64,000 nt of DNA, from NCBI GenBank assembly GCA_041664345.1, contig JBAYKX010000016.1, positions 1 to 64,000 of the forward strand, written 5' to 3'. Source of the stretch: GWE2-40-63 sp041664345. GTDB lineage: Bacteria > Bacteroidota > Bacteroidia > Bacteroidales > SZUA-534. Under the pieces are notes generated by a model. The model was not told where the DNA came from and did not search any database. It saw nothing but the letters and a program-made list of their open reading frames with translations. Below are positions 54,134-63,477 of the stretch, piece by piece (position 1 is the stretch's first letter; each line of letters opens with the position of its first letter). The translations under genes and the position numbers were made by a program.

Positions 54134-55389
54134 AAGTCTTCAAGCTCTAATAGGTTAATAAAAATGTCGTTTGATTTTCCAAGGCTTTCATTTAGATAAT
54201 TTTCATCAGATGGCAAATCTTTATAATTATCGAGTTTAATTATTGAACCATCAGCTTCATTCAGTTCATAAACAACCCAATCGGTTGGTTTAATTATGGA
54301 GTTGATAGGTACGACTTTATTGAGTTTTTCTTTGAGCTCGGATTTTTTATTTGATTTTTCTATTTTCTCTAAAACAATTGATGCCTTAACCGAATGAGTC
54401 AGATAGTTAATTAGATATGGACTATGTGATGTCATAATTAACTTATTTCCTGCATTCATATTATTAAATTCTAAAAGTTTATTTAGTATTTGTCTTTGTG
54501 AACTTGGAAATAAATTTTGTTCTGGTTCTTCAACAATATTAATAAATGCCGTCTTATTAAATTTTGATGACAGAATTGATAAAGCCACTCGTTGTTGTTC
54601 GTAAGTTAAATTATTATTTGAAAGTATTTCTTCTGCATTTTTTTTAAATCTATCCAATTCATCTCCACTCATAGGCTCAGATTGTTTTAGAGATTGATTT
54701 TTTACTGAATTAGCTAAATATGATGATACTAAAAACAATGGAACTGTAGATTGAAAGCCACTTGAAGCATCTATTAATCGCACTTTATAGTCAATATTTT
54801 GTACTTTTCCTTTTATATTTAGTACATCATTTAATTTATCATATTCTAAATCAACATCATTTATTGGCAATTTGATAGAGCCTTTTACTTCATTTTTTGC
54901 TTTTTCAAATTCAGCTAAAAACTCTCTCAAGGAATCAGAGGCAATTTTAAGTTCTTTTGTATTTTTAACGTATGATATAAAATTTCTTTCTGCAGGCACA
55001 TACATAATTTGAGGTAATGGGTAATACTTTCCTTTAATTTCCTCAATATTTAATGTTCCATTTTCAAAAACAATATGAAAGGAATCACCTAAATATTCTA
55101 TGTATGGTTGGTTTGAATCATCAACATTAGGAAAATAATTATCAATCCTGAAATATGTCAAGAATTGATTTTTTAGTTTATTTTTACGAGTAAACCATTT
55201 TTTATCGTAGTCACCTCTTGTCAAAGCTTTTTCTATCCATAAAAAGGTGGTTATTAATTTTGCGACAGTACTTTTGCCTGAACCTTGATTACCAATAAAC
55301 AAGGTAACTTTTTTTACGTCAATCCACCCGTCATTATCTTGGTATCCTTGTTTTATTGGTCCAAAATTGTATATTTTTATTTTGCTCAT
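54124..55389 (-). CDS. SMC/RecF-like ABC-ATPase (AAA_15/21 type), candidate defence sensor
   Basis: 421 residues: N-terminal KIKIYNFGPIKQ strand, Walker A GNQGSGKST (about 33-41), a central insertion (about 90-200), an ABC-like signature SSGFQSTVPLF, Walker B INIVEEPEQNLFP and switch His in MTSHSPYLINYL. This is the class used in OLD, Septu, PARIS and similar phage-defence systems, where an ATPase senses and a nuclease or toxin acts. The next gene here is a small nuclease-like protein. The module interrupts otherwise housekeeping order and is bracketed by inverted GCACCTAAC motifs. Confidence 0.88.
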   Translation of the reverse strand: MSKIKIYNFGPIKQGYQDNDGWIDVKKVTLFIGNQGSGKSTVAKLITTFLWIEKALTRGDYDKKWFTRKNKLKNQFLTYFRIDNYFPNVDDSNQPYIEYLGDSFHIVFENGTLNIEEIKGKYYPLPQIMYVPAERNFISYVKNTKELKIASDSLREFLAEFEKAKNEVKGSIKLPINDVDLEYDKLNDVLNIKGKVQNIDYKVRLIDASSGFQSTVPLFLVSSYLANSVKNQSLKQSEPMSGDELDRFKKNAEEILSNNNLTYEQQRVALSILSSKFNKTAFINIVEEPEQNLFPSSQRQILNKLLEFNNMNAGNKLIMTSHSPYLINYLTHSVKASIVLEKIEKSNKKSELKEKLNKVVPINSIIKPTDWVVYELNEADGSIIKLDNYKDLPSDENYLNESLGKSNDIFINLLELEDLCQ

Positions 55390-55495
55390 TTTACTTATTT
55401 TTTCTGTGTCAAAAAAACTTAAATTATCCTTTTCCTAGCTTGTAATGTTGAGGGAATTATGTCTTGGCATTGATTGTTTGAAGTGTACTACGCTT

Positions 55496-55511
55496 GCACC
55501 TAACTTAGGTA
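55496..55511. other. Boundary motif upstream of the ATPase gene
   Basis: GCACCTAAC (55496-55504) is the exact inverse of GTTAGGTGC at 53589-53597, and AACTTAGGTA (55502-55511) the inverse of 53433-53442. ACCTAA-C-TTAGGT forms a 13-bp palindrome. On the minus strand it reads GTTAGGT, the integron core form GTTRRRY. Confidence 0.4.
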
Positions 55512-55523
55512 TAGGCCGGGGTC

Positions 55524-55612
55524 TTATTCTATCGATAACACTTTTGACAATCCGATTTTTATTTCGTCCATTATTACGGAAGAAGTATCAACCAAATTTC
55601 ATCTTGCTTCAT
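55524..55612 (-). pseudogene. Remnant of a MazF/PemK-like toxin gene
   Basis: An ATG at 55612, overlapping the antitoxin stop by 14 bp, encodes MKQDEIWLILLP and then stops. MKQxEIWL is the usual N-terminus of a PemK/MazF toxin. In the next frame VIMDEIKIGLSKVLSIE (55577-55527) then ends with TAA at 55524, as the tail of such toxins does. About 80 central codons are gone. The toxin is dead. Confidence 0.65.
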
Positions 55613-55811
55613 AAAAATTTTCAAAATCAAGATGTGTAAAAGCAATTAATTCTTTATCTGAAACATCGTCAATATACAAAAAGTCAGCAGCTTTTTTCAT
55701 TTGGAGATTCTCTTCATCCTTTCGCAAAGAATGAATAGTTTTTTCAATTACAAACATCCGCTTTTGAATGGGTAATCGTTGTATTTCTTTAATCAATTCG
55801 TTGGTTCTCAT
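55599..55811 (-). CDS. Orphan antitoxin-like protein
   Basis: 70 residues: MRTNELIKEIQRLPIQKRMFVIEKTIHSLRK-type helix, then a Lys-rich middle and an acidic tail ending ENFYEAR. It resembles small Bacteroidota antitoxins placed before MazF/PemK-type toxins. Just after it, overlapping, lies only the remnant of such a toxin (55524-55612). It is probably a solitary survivor or may protect against related toxins elsewhere. Confidence 0.6.
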   Translation of the reverse strand: MRTNELIKEIQRLPIQKRMFVIEKTIHSLRKDEENLQMKKAADFLYIDDVSDKELIAFTHLDFENFYEAR

Positions 55812-55851
55812 AGTGAAATATTTATTTCGGAAAGATACAAATTAATCAGGA

Positions 55852-56412
55852 TTATTTAAATGGCGCATGTGGAATATCTATAGGTTTTACCGCTTGAAAC
55901 ATCCTTTCATCCAACCAACCGTTGGCTGTTTTTATCCAGTCTTTTTTAATGCCACACTTTTTAAAACCGGCTTTTTCGAACAGAGCAATACTTTTAGAAT
56001 TATCAGCGGTAATGTTGCAATAGAGCTGGTGTAGGTGTAAATGTTGAAAACAGTATTCCATCAATAGGGTTAAGGCATAGAATGCAAATCCTTTTCCCCG
56101 GTCGCTTTCCTGATGGATTAGAATTCCCACTCCAGCCCTTTGGTGATAAGGATCGAAATCGAACAAATCAATGGCTCCCACCGGAATTTCCGGTTTTTCA
56201 GCAGATGCAATGATTAAACGGAGTTGTTTGGTGGTGTAGATATCCAACTGTGAATCGGCAATGTATTGCTTTAATACATAGCGGGTATAAGGAACCAACG
56301 TATTGCTTACGGTCCATATCTGTGGGTTATTCTCGCATTGATACAAGAACTCCAAATCTTCCGGCTCCAAACCCCTTAAAATAACCACCTCGTTTTGGAG
56401 CAAACTGCCCAT
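55852..56412 (-). CDS. GNAT-family N-acetyltransferase (RimJ/RimL-like)
   Basis: 186 residues with the GNAT fold: VVILRGLEPEDLEFLYQCENNP, GAIDLFDFDPYHQRAGVGILI, acetyl-CoA loop ESDRGKGFAFYAL (in place of Q/RxxGxG/A), and DNSKSIALFEKAGFKKCG. Such enzymes acetylate N-termini or small amines; the substrate is unknown. It begins 3 bp after the stop of the interrupted OmpA-type gene and likely shares its transcript. Confidence 0.88.
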   Translation of the reverse strand: MGSLLQNEVVILRGLEPEDLEFLYQCENNPQIWTVSNTLVPYTRYVLKQYIADSQLDIYTTKQLRLIIASAEKPEIPVGAIDLFDFDPYHQRAGVGILIHQESDRGKGFAFYALTLLMEYCFQHLHLHQLYCNITADNSKSIALFEKAGFKKCGIKKDWIKTANGWLDERMFQAVKPIDIPHAPFK

Positions 56413-56415
56413 GGG

Positions 56416-59064
56416 TTAGTTTTTATATTTGTCAGTTTCCACCACAAAAGCATCGTAAAAACCCAATTCAATTACACCGTTAAGTGCCTGTTTTGCAGAT
56501 ATTTTACCAATATATTCGCCCCATAAATAGCGGGTATAGCCATCGGCACAAGGTATTTTGTTAACATCCTTCAACCCTTTGAAATTTGGAACTTGATTGG
56601 CATTTTTTAGCGCATACAATTGTATGGAATAAACTTTGCTGTCGTTCTCACTTAATTTCGATTTGTAAAAATTGCTGCTTTTTTGAACCAATTCATTGTA
56701 GTCCTGATTGGTGATAACTTTGGCATCGGGGAAACCGGCATCAACTACTACATTCATTAAGGTTAGGGCATCGGCTTGTTTGCTGAATTTACCCAAGGTA
56801 TAGATATAACCTTCGCCAACCTGATACATCCAAACATTACTTATGGTTTGCCCCGATTTACTAAAGAAGGATGGCTCCAACGGTTTTTCGGTTTGCATTA
56901 AAAAGATGGTATAGGTAACCTGTTCCTGATATTTCAATTCATCGGGTACATCAATACTTTGAATGGTAATGTTATCGTTGTTCGATTTTATTATCTTAAT
57001 ATCCACCCTGCGGTTAAGCCTTCTTCCTTCAGGATTATCGCTACCGTCAGGATTTTCGTTAATGGCAATAAAGTTTTCTTTTCCTAAAGCCTTGGTAACA
57101 AAACGACTGGCATCAACCCCTTTATCGTGAATATATTCAACTACGGCGCGGGCTCTTTTGGCTGAAAGTCCTATATTGTATTCATCGGTTCCGTGTGAAT
57201 CGGTATTGCCGGATACTTCCACATAAAGCGATGAGTTTTTCTCCATCAACTGTGCCAGTTTTTCTATTTCAATTTGCGATTCGCGGTTTAATATATTGCT
57301 GTTATAATCGAACAAAATACTTTTTACGGCCACATATTCCCCACTGCTCACTTCCTTAGGTATCATTTTCAATGAAGTACGTACCTCAGGCGACTGCTGA
57401 TCCTCGTTAATTACCACCGTTTTTTCTGACGGTTCATAACCATCGCCAAAAGCTTTAATAGTATAAGAACCGTGCTTTATTTTAGCTTTAAACTCACCGG
57501 TGGTAATATCCGGACTCAAGGCAGCGACAACTTGCCCATCGGGTTTGGTAACATGAACATAAAAAGAGGCATCCATATCACGGTTGTCCTGTAATGAAAT
57601 CTTTCCAATAAGGTCATATTCCGACGGAACTACAATTTTCTTGACATCAGGTTCCACAACGGCAATTTCTGTTACCGGAATTGCGGCAACATTGGCATTT
57701 TGGGGATTTGCTGTATCTATAGTATCTACTGGAGTTGCAATGGTTTCGGCAACCACCTCAACGGTACGTTCTATTTTTGGATACTCAATTTTGAAAATCT
57801 TTTTATCTTTACCTCCAGCAGGAAAACGGGCCATATAAGCTGTTGATCCATCGCCAAGTGGAACATAAAAAACATCATCGGCAGACGAGTTTATGGGATA
57901 TCCCAAATTTTGGGGCTCCGACCAAGTTCCGTTATCATCTAAAACCGATTTAAAAATATCAAATCCCCCTATGCTGCTGTGAGCCTCAGAGGCAAAATAA
58001 AGGGTTTTTCCATCTTCAGCCAGGAAAGGTGTTTCTTCCTCAAACTCAGTATTTATTGTGCTACCAAGGTTTTCAGGTGCACCCCATCGGCCTTCGTTGT
58101 CAATTGTACATTTATATATATCTCTGAGACCAATACTACCGGGCCGATCGCTTACAAAAAATAGGGTAGATCCGTCTTTGGAAAGACTTCCATGTGTTTC
58201 GTTGTATTTAGAACTGATTTGCTTAGGAAACTTTGTAAATGGAAGCCAATGGTTTTTATCTTTGGTAGAAAAATAGATATTTCCGTTACCATAATCATCG
58301 CGGTACAAGATCAACATATCGCCATTATATGAAAGAGCCGTAGATGAAAAATACCCATCGGATGCTAAATCCTGTGATATATCCTTAGGTTTTTTCCACT
58401 CATTTCCATCTTGGGTTGAATAATAAATAATATCAAAAAAACCATCTCCTTCAATAGGATCCTTTACTTCCTGATAGGCAGTAAATGCAATTGATTTTCC
58501 ATCACCTGAAACAGCTGGATAATAGTTTTAGCCGGACTGCCCAATGGATAATTCATTCTCAACAAAATAAATAGGGTTGGCGGTCATTTGTATAGCCGTT
58601 TCACATGTTTTTATCTGAAGGGCAACAAAATCGATCAGATAAACATCGGAAACCCCAATATATCCCTGATATTGCTTATAAGTTTGAATTGCTTTGTCGA
58701 ACTGTCCATTTAACCGGTACGCTTTTGCCAAATAAAACAATGCTTCCTGAGGGGCCCTATCTTCCTTATAATTTCCTTCTTTATAATTTGCCGATATGTT
58801 GGTAATTGCTTTTTCAAGATATGGGATAGCCAATGATTCATTTCCAGATGAATTCAGGTAGCACATTCCTATGCTATTGTAAATATTAGCATTTTCCCAA
58901 CCCTCGCCAATCAATTGCAAATAAAAAGGTAAAGCCAAATCGAACTCTTCATATAAAAAGTGGGTATCGGCCTCTTTATATAATTGTTTAATTTTTTTCT
59001 CGTCCTGACCTTGAGTTATGCTAACCAATAGAAAAGCACTTAATAAAAAGCTCCATTTTAACAT
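56416..59064 (-). pseudogene. TPR-PD40-OmpA envelope protein gene interrupted by an in-frame stop
   Basis: One reading frame of 883 codons broken only by TAA at codon 179 (58528-58530); sequence resumes at once with NYYPAVSGDGKSIAFTAYQ in the same frame. Layout: signal peptide, TPR (about 20-165), PD40 propeller (about 180-420), a carboxypeptidase-like beta domain (about 470-560), OmpA peptidoglycan-binding domain (about 579-695; EVSGNTDSHGTDEYNIGLSAKRA), then two SPOR-like segments. It resembles PorE/PD40-OmpA proteins linked to type IX secretion, but lacks a lipobox. The downstream part (from ATG 58317) has no signal peptide and would not be exported. Confidence 0.85.
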
Positions 59065-59129
59065 ATAATGTGGTTTTTATGTTATTTAAAATTTATTTTA
59101 ATTGGATTCAAAGTTTCATATAAATTGAA

Positions 59130-61199
59130 TTAATTTTTTCTTCGAAGTTTGAACAAATAAGTTATTACACTTATTACAATTACATTTAGAATTACCCACC
59201 ATATAAGGTTTGATTTATTGCTGCCGTTGTTGTTAATATTACTGTTGTTTGCATTATTTCCGATTGAAACCACTATTGAATTATTAGCAGTATCCAGTTT
59301 ACTGCTGGAATCCTGATTAGAAAGAGCCGAACTATTTGATGGATTGGTTTTGGAAGTTACTTTATTCTCAGTGTTTTGCTCATCACTAATTTGTTTACTG
59401 GTAGCCGTATTTAACTCGCTGGCAACCAATAATTCAGTCAAAGCTAATTCTCTTGATTTGAGATCTTGGCTATCGGAATTAATTGCTACATTGTTTAATG
59501 GAACTTCTTCCCTTGGGAGTGCTAACTTAGCTTCAGTGCTTGAATTATTTTTATTTGGCTTAAGTGGGTTTTCCGATGCCGTAAGTTTTGTTTCACGTTG
59601 CAGGGTGCTAATAATATCATCAAAAATGATTACCTGTTTTGATTGGTCATAAGCATATTCGGGAACTGTTATATTGAAAAGAAAAGGAGGAGAATTGGAC
59701 GATTCAAATAATGCAGAAAATTGTTGTCCACGAGGTAAAATAAACAAAAACTTTCCCGTTTCAGCATCTGGAGTGTAAATGCCAAACAAATTGTCATCCA
59801 TATCGTTAAGCGTGATAATCGGATTTTTTAGCAATACGCCTGTACTGCTTCGGGCAATTCCAGCAATTACTGTTTGATTACGAACATGTGATTCAGAAAG
59901 GTCAATTCTAAAAATATCATAACTACCAATGCTGTTGTTAGTAAAAGAGGCATAATAGGCGCGTCGTCCATCAACCGAAGGCACATAATAAACGTCATCA
60001 TCGGGAGTATTAATGGGGTATCCAATGTTTTGCGGAGTTGACCATTTGTCGTTTTCATCAACATAACTTATAAAAATATCAAAACCTCCCATGGTGTTAT
60101 GACCTTGCGAAGCAAAGAATAACGAAGTGCCATCGGGGTGAAGGTATGGACCTTCTTCATCGAACTTGGTATTTATTTCGGGACCCATGTTTTGCGCTTT
60201 GCTCCATTTATCATTTGGTAATTTCCGAACCCGGTAAATATCCAATCCACCGTATCCACCTTTACGGTCCGAAGTAAAGTAAATTTCATTCTGATCGAAA
60301 GATATGGAGGCATGTGTCTCGCGATATTTACTGTTGATGGGTTCTGGCATCTTTTCAGGAATTTGCCATTCAGCTCCTTTGCGGGTGCTTATGTATATGT
60401 TTCCATCGTTATTATCATCTTTATAAATAAAAAGCTTGGTTCCATCAAACGACAACCCAATAGATGCTTCATGGCCTGAAGTATTTATACTTTCGCTTAT
60501 TTTACTGGCTTGTGAATATGTTTTACCATCAAAACTGCATAGATAAATATCTTCAAAAAATTGCCCATCATCGGTTTTAATGCCTCCGGTATTGGTTTCG
60601 CGCTTTGAGGTAAATATTAATAAGCTTTCATCGCCTGAAATTATTGGACTGTGCTCGGTATAAGTTGAATTCACATTCCCACCTAAGTTTGAAACTTTCA
60701 TTTCAACAGGCGATTTCATAAGCATTCTAGCTACCTGACAAGCAGCCAACTCATGATCGACTCGTTCAATAAACTCTTTATTATCGGAGGTTAGCTGGCT
60801 TTTTAATTTGAAAAATGTTTGTTCGGCATCGTCAATGCGGTAATTCACATGATAGGCCCGACCTAGATAATAGAGTGTTTCAACAGGTGCTCCTAATTCA
60901 TTGTAATCGCCTACTTTATAATCCGGATTCAGATACTTTGAGGCAAATTCCAAATAGGGTACCGCTTTGGTTTTGTCGGTGGCTGTGTTTAGGTAACAAA
61001 AGCCAATTTTAAAGTTCAAGTTGGCATTGTTTGGAGTTTCGCTCAATAGTTTTTGATATACTTCAATGGCTTTATAAAAATTACCGTCTTCAATAAAATC
61101 TTCTGCTTGAATATAGGCTTCCGATGAAGTTTGAGCCGGAGCAATAAATGAGAAAAAAGTTATTGCAATTAAAAGGGTAATTGTTTGCTTAAGTATCAT
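59130..61199 (-). CDS. TPR-PD40 envelope protein with C-terminal membrane anchor
   Basis: 689 residues: signal peptide (1-22), TPR units (about 28-145), a PD40 propeller (about 170-430; HSPIISGDESLLIFTSKRE, HASISFDQNEIYFTSDRKGGYGGLDIY, GPYLHPDGTSLFFASQGHN), a beta domain (about 445-540), a Ser/Asn-rich stretch (about 545-660) and one terminal helix (LIWWVILNVIVISVITYLF) with a basic end. It is the paralogue of the broken gene downstream (65 bp), but with the OmpA part replaced by a membrane helix. Confidence 0.88.
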   Translation of the reverse strand: MILKQTITLLIAITFFSFIAPAQTSSEAYIQAEDFIEDGNFYKAIEVYQKLLSETPNNANLNFKIGFCYLNTATDKTKAVPYLEFASKYLNPDYKVGDYNELGAPVETLYYLGRAYHVNYRIDDAEQTFFKLKSQLTSDNKEFIERVDHELAACQVARMLMKSPVEMKVSNLGGNVNSTYTEHSPIISGDESLLIFTSKRETNTGGIKTDDGQFFEDIYLCSFDGKTYSQASKISESINTSGHEASIGLSFDGTKLFIYKDDNNDGNIYISTRKGAEWQIPEKMPEPINSKYRETHASISFDQNEIYFTSDRKGGYGGLDIYRVRKLPNDKWSKAQNMGPEINTKFDEEGPYLHPDGTSLFFASQGHNTMGGFDIFISYVDENDKWSTPQNIGYPINTPDDDVYYVPSVDGRRAYYASFTNNSIGSYDIFRIDLSESHVRNQTVIAGIARSSTGVLLKNPIITLNDMDDNLFGIYTPDAETGKFLFILPRGQQFSALFESSNSPPFLFNITVPEYAYDQSKQVIIFDDIISTLQRETKLTASENPLKPNKNNSSTEAKLALPREEVPLNNVAINSDSQDLKSRELALTELLVASELNTATSKQISDEQNTENKVTSKTNPSNSSALSNQDSSSKLDTANNSIVVSIGNNANNSNINNNGSNKSNLIWWVILNVIVISVITYLFKLRRKN

Positions 61200-61396
61200 G
61201 TTTAACTATGATTAAATATTTCAAATTAAATTAGAGCAATTTAATAAAATACAACTCAACAAACAAAACAAGTAACTAATTCATTGGTAATAGTTTAAAA
61301 ATTTAGGTTGCTTTTTAATTGTTATAAAAGCTCATTCTATTTCAATAAATTAATAAATAGTGAGTTAAAGTTTTAAAAATTGATTGAATTTAACCC

Positions 61397-61557
61397 GGAT
61401 TATTCATTAATAATCCTGACGATTAAGCTATACCTCAATATTGGGAGAAAAAATAATCCCAATTTTGGGTGTAGCTAAATCGGGGTTTCCCGCTTTGCTA
61501 CCCAACACCCATCACACATTCATACCTTTCGCTTTGCTCAGGTATGAATAAAGCGGG
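61397..61557. repeat. Hairpin-rich stretch after the E2 gene
   Basis: Three inverted repeats in a row: GGATTATT/AATAATCC (61397-61404 with 61409-61416); an imperfect 21-bp stem (61427-61447 with 61454-61474); and nested arms CCCGCTTT/AAAGCGGG (61489-61496 with 61550-61557) and ATTCATACC/GGTATGAAT (61518-61526 with 61541-61549). The last abuts the E2 stop and could terminate it. Phrases like CTTTCGCTTTGCTCA suggest dispersed repeats. The rest of the gap 61200-61396 shows nothing. Confidence 0.5.
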
Positions 61558-62853
61558 CTAAAGCCATTGCTTTCCGTCAAAGGCCTCCATATTATCGGCC
61601 ACTTGTTTTAAAAACATTCCACCCAAAGAGCCATCAACTACCCGGTGGTCATACGATAAAGAAAGAATCATTAGGCTCCGGATTCCAATAAATTCACCTT
61701 GAGGAGTTTCAATAACTGCGGGACGCTTTTTAATGGCACCAACTGCGAGAATGGCAACTTCCGGTTGGTTTATAATGGGTGTACCCGAAAGGTTTCCAAA
61801 GGTTCCCACATTGGTAATGGTGAATGTTCCACCCTGAATTTCGGTAGGTAAAAGCTGTTTATTGCGAGCGCGGTTTGCCAAATCATTCACGCGACCAGCT
61901 AATCCTGAAAGACTTAATACATCGGCATTGTGGATTACAGGTACTATTAAGTTTCCATCGGGAAGAGCCGTAGCCATGCCAATATTTACTTGGTTTTTTA
62001 CTACAATACGCGTACCATCGACCGATATATTAATCATTGGAAACTTTTTAATTGCTTTAACTACGGCATCTACAAAAATGGGAGTGTAGGTAAGCTTTTG
62101 TCCATACCGTTTATAAAATAAGTCTTTGTTTTTCTCCCGCCAAGTTACCATTTCCGTCAAATCCACTTCATGGAATGAAGTAACATGAGCTGAAACTTGT
62201 TTGGAGCGAACCATATTTTCAGCAATAAGCTTGCGCAATCGGCTCATCTCAATAAACTCGGAACTTCCATTTGATGTTGAATTTTCGCTACTCGCATTGG
62301 GTGTTTGAACCGATGCTTTTTTGTTTTCTAAATAATTCCACAAGTCGTCTTTCGTTGTACGGCCATCTAACCCGGTGCCTTTTATTAATGACAATTCGGA
62401 CGTGGAAATACCTTCTTGTTGCGCAATACTGCGAACTAAAGGAGAAAGAAACATGCCATTTTCCGATTTATGTGGAACGGTTGAGTGTATTTCTACTGAT
62501 TCAGGTTTTATATGATTTAATGCATCAACCGCTGATTGGATCGTGCCTTTTTGAGTGGTATCTTCATCAGTTAGCAAGGGTGTTTCAAGAATAATTGCAT
62601 TCTTTATATCGCCATCGGTTGAAATGATGGCTATTTCCTGACCAACTTTCGCCGTAGCACCTGCCGGAACAAGAATCTTCAGTAATTTTCCGGTAACAGG
62701 AGCGGGTATTTCGGAGTCCACTTTGTCGGTGGCAATTTCCACCAACGAATCGTCCTCAACCACGGTTGCACCTTCCACAGCAAGCCATTGAGTAATGGTT
62801 GCTTCAAAAATACCTTCACCCATAGCGGGTAAAATCACCTTAATCTGTTTCAT
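61558..62853 (-). CDS. Dihydrolipoamide acyltransferase, E2 of a 2-oxo acid dehydrogenase
   Basis: 431 residues: lipoyl domain (1-76) with the modified Lys in EIATDKVDSEIPAP; an E3-binding domain (about 135-172; LSPLVRSIAQQEGISTSEL, GTGLDGRTTKDDL) that is complete, unlike in the SucB here; and the catalytic domain (about 200-431) with LSYDHRVVDG. The TDKVDSE lipoyl type is usual in Bacteroidota branched-chain or pyruvate E2. No E1 gene is beside it, so the acyl group cannot be set. Confidence 0.92.
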   Translation of the reverse strand: MKQIKVILPAMGEGIFEATITQWLAVEGATVVEDDSLVEIATDKVDSEIPAPVTGKLLKILVPAGATAKVGQEIAIISTDGDIKNAIILETPLLTDEDTTQKGTIQSAVDALNHIKPESVEIHSTVPHKSENGMFLSPLVRSIAQQEGISTSELSLIKGTGLDGRTTKDDLWNYLENKKASVQTPNASSENSTSNGSSEFIEMSRLRKLIAENMVRSKQVSAHVTSFHEVDLTEMVTWREKNKDLFYKRYGQKLTYTPIFVDAVVKAIKKFPMINISVDGTRIVVKNQVNIGMATALPDGNLIVPVIHNADVLSLSGLAGRVNDLANRARNKQLLPTEIQGGTFTITNVGTFGNLSGTPIINQPEVAILAVGAIKKRPAVIETPQGEFIGIRSLMILSLSYDHRVVDGSLGGMFLKQVADNMEAFDGKQWL

Positions 62854-63017
62854 TCAAAAATAATTATTTTAACCCTTGATTATAATATTGTGTTTCTCAT
62901 GGAACCTCATGCTTTATTCATACGCTTTAATTAACCTTTGTGGATGAGGGTTTCATAGTTTTTATGTTGTTTCAAGTTGCTTTTTAACAATCCCAAATTT
63001 TAGCCAGTCGGTTTTGC

Positions 63018-63401
63018 CTATTTTTTTATTTTTAGCAAATCCTTTTCAACTTGTTCGACAACAAATTTTTCAACTTGCTCACCTTCACTATTTGTTATAA
63101 TAAGTTCGGTTTTTTCTTCATTGTATGTCCAAGTTCCTTCTTGCATTGAATGAGCATCATTTGGGGCTAAATAATTCCATGAACACGTAAAATCATTTCG
63201 CAAATCCATTTTAAACCTAAATCGAGACAAAGGAAATTCCTTGAAGTTACAAGGCCTATAAACACAAATAGTTGTTTGAAGGTCGTTTTCTTCTCTTGAA
63301 TCTGTCCAACATCCGAATAAATCAGATTTATTAATCTTTAATTCTTGACTAAATAAATTGATTGAAAGAAAAGGAATGATGAGAATTATCAAGAATTTCA
63401 T
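63018..63401 (-). CDS. Small secreted lipocalin-like protein
   Basis: 127 residues: signal peptide (1-18, LLFS...FSQ-type end) then a beta-rich part LFGCWTDSREEND, with WTYNEEKTELIITNSEG as in lipocalin-like proteins of this phylum. Cys residues at about 31, 45 and 51 could form a disulfide. It stands alone. I cannot name the ligand, and the fold call is by pattern only. Confidence 0.6.
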   Translation of the reverse strand: MKFLIILIIPFLSINLFSQELKINKSDLFGCWTDSREENDLQTTICVYRPCNFKEFPLSRFRFKMDLRNDFTCSWNYLAPNDAHSMQEGTWTYNEEKTELIITNSEGEQVEKFVVEQVEKDLLKIKK

Positions 63402-63477
63402 TAGTTAGGTTTATTATAATTTACAAAAAAAACCAGCATTAAATAAGAACAAAACTGTTATAACAACACTCCCCATA

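Noticed and set aside
55445..55639. 64-residue plus-strand ORF
   Set aside because: It covers the antisense of the toxin remnant and shows no protein-like pattern.
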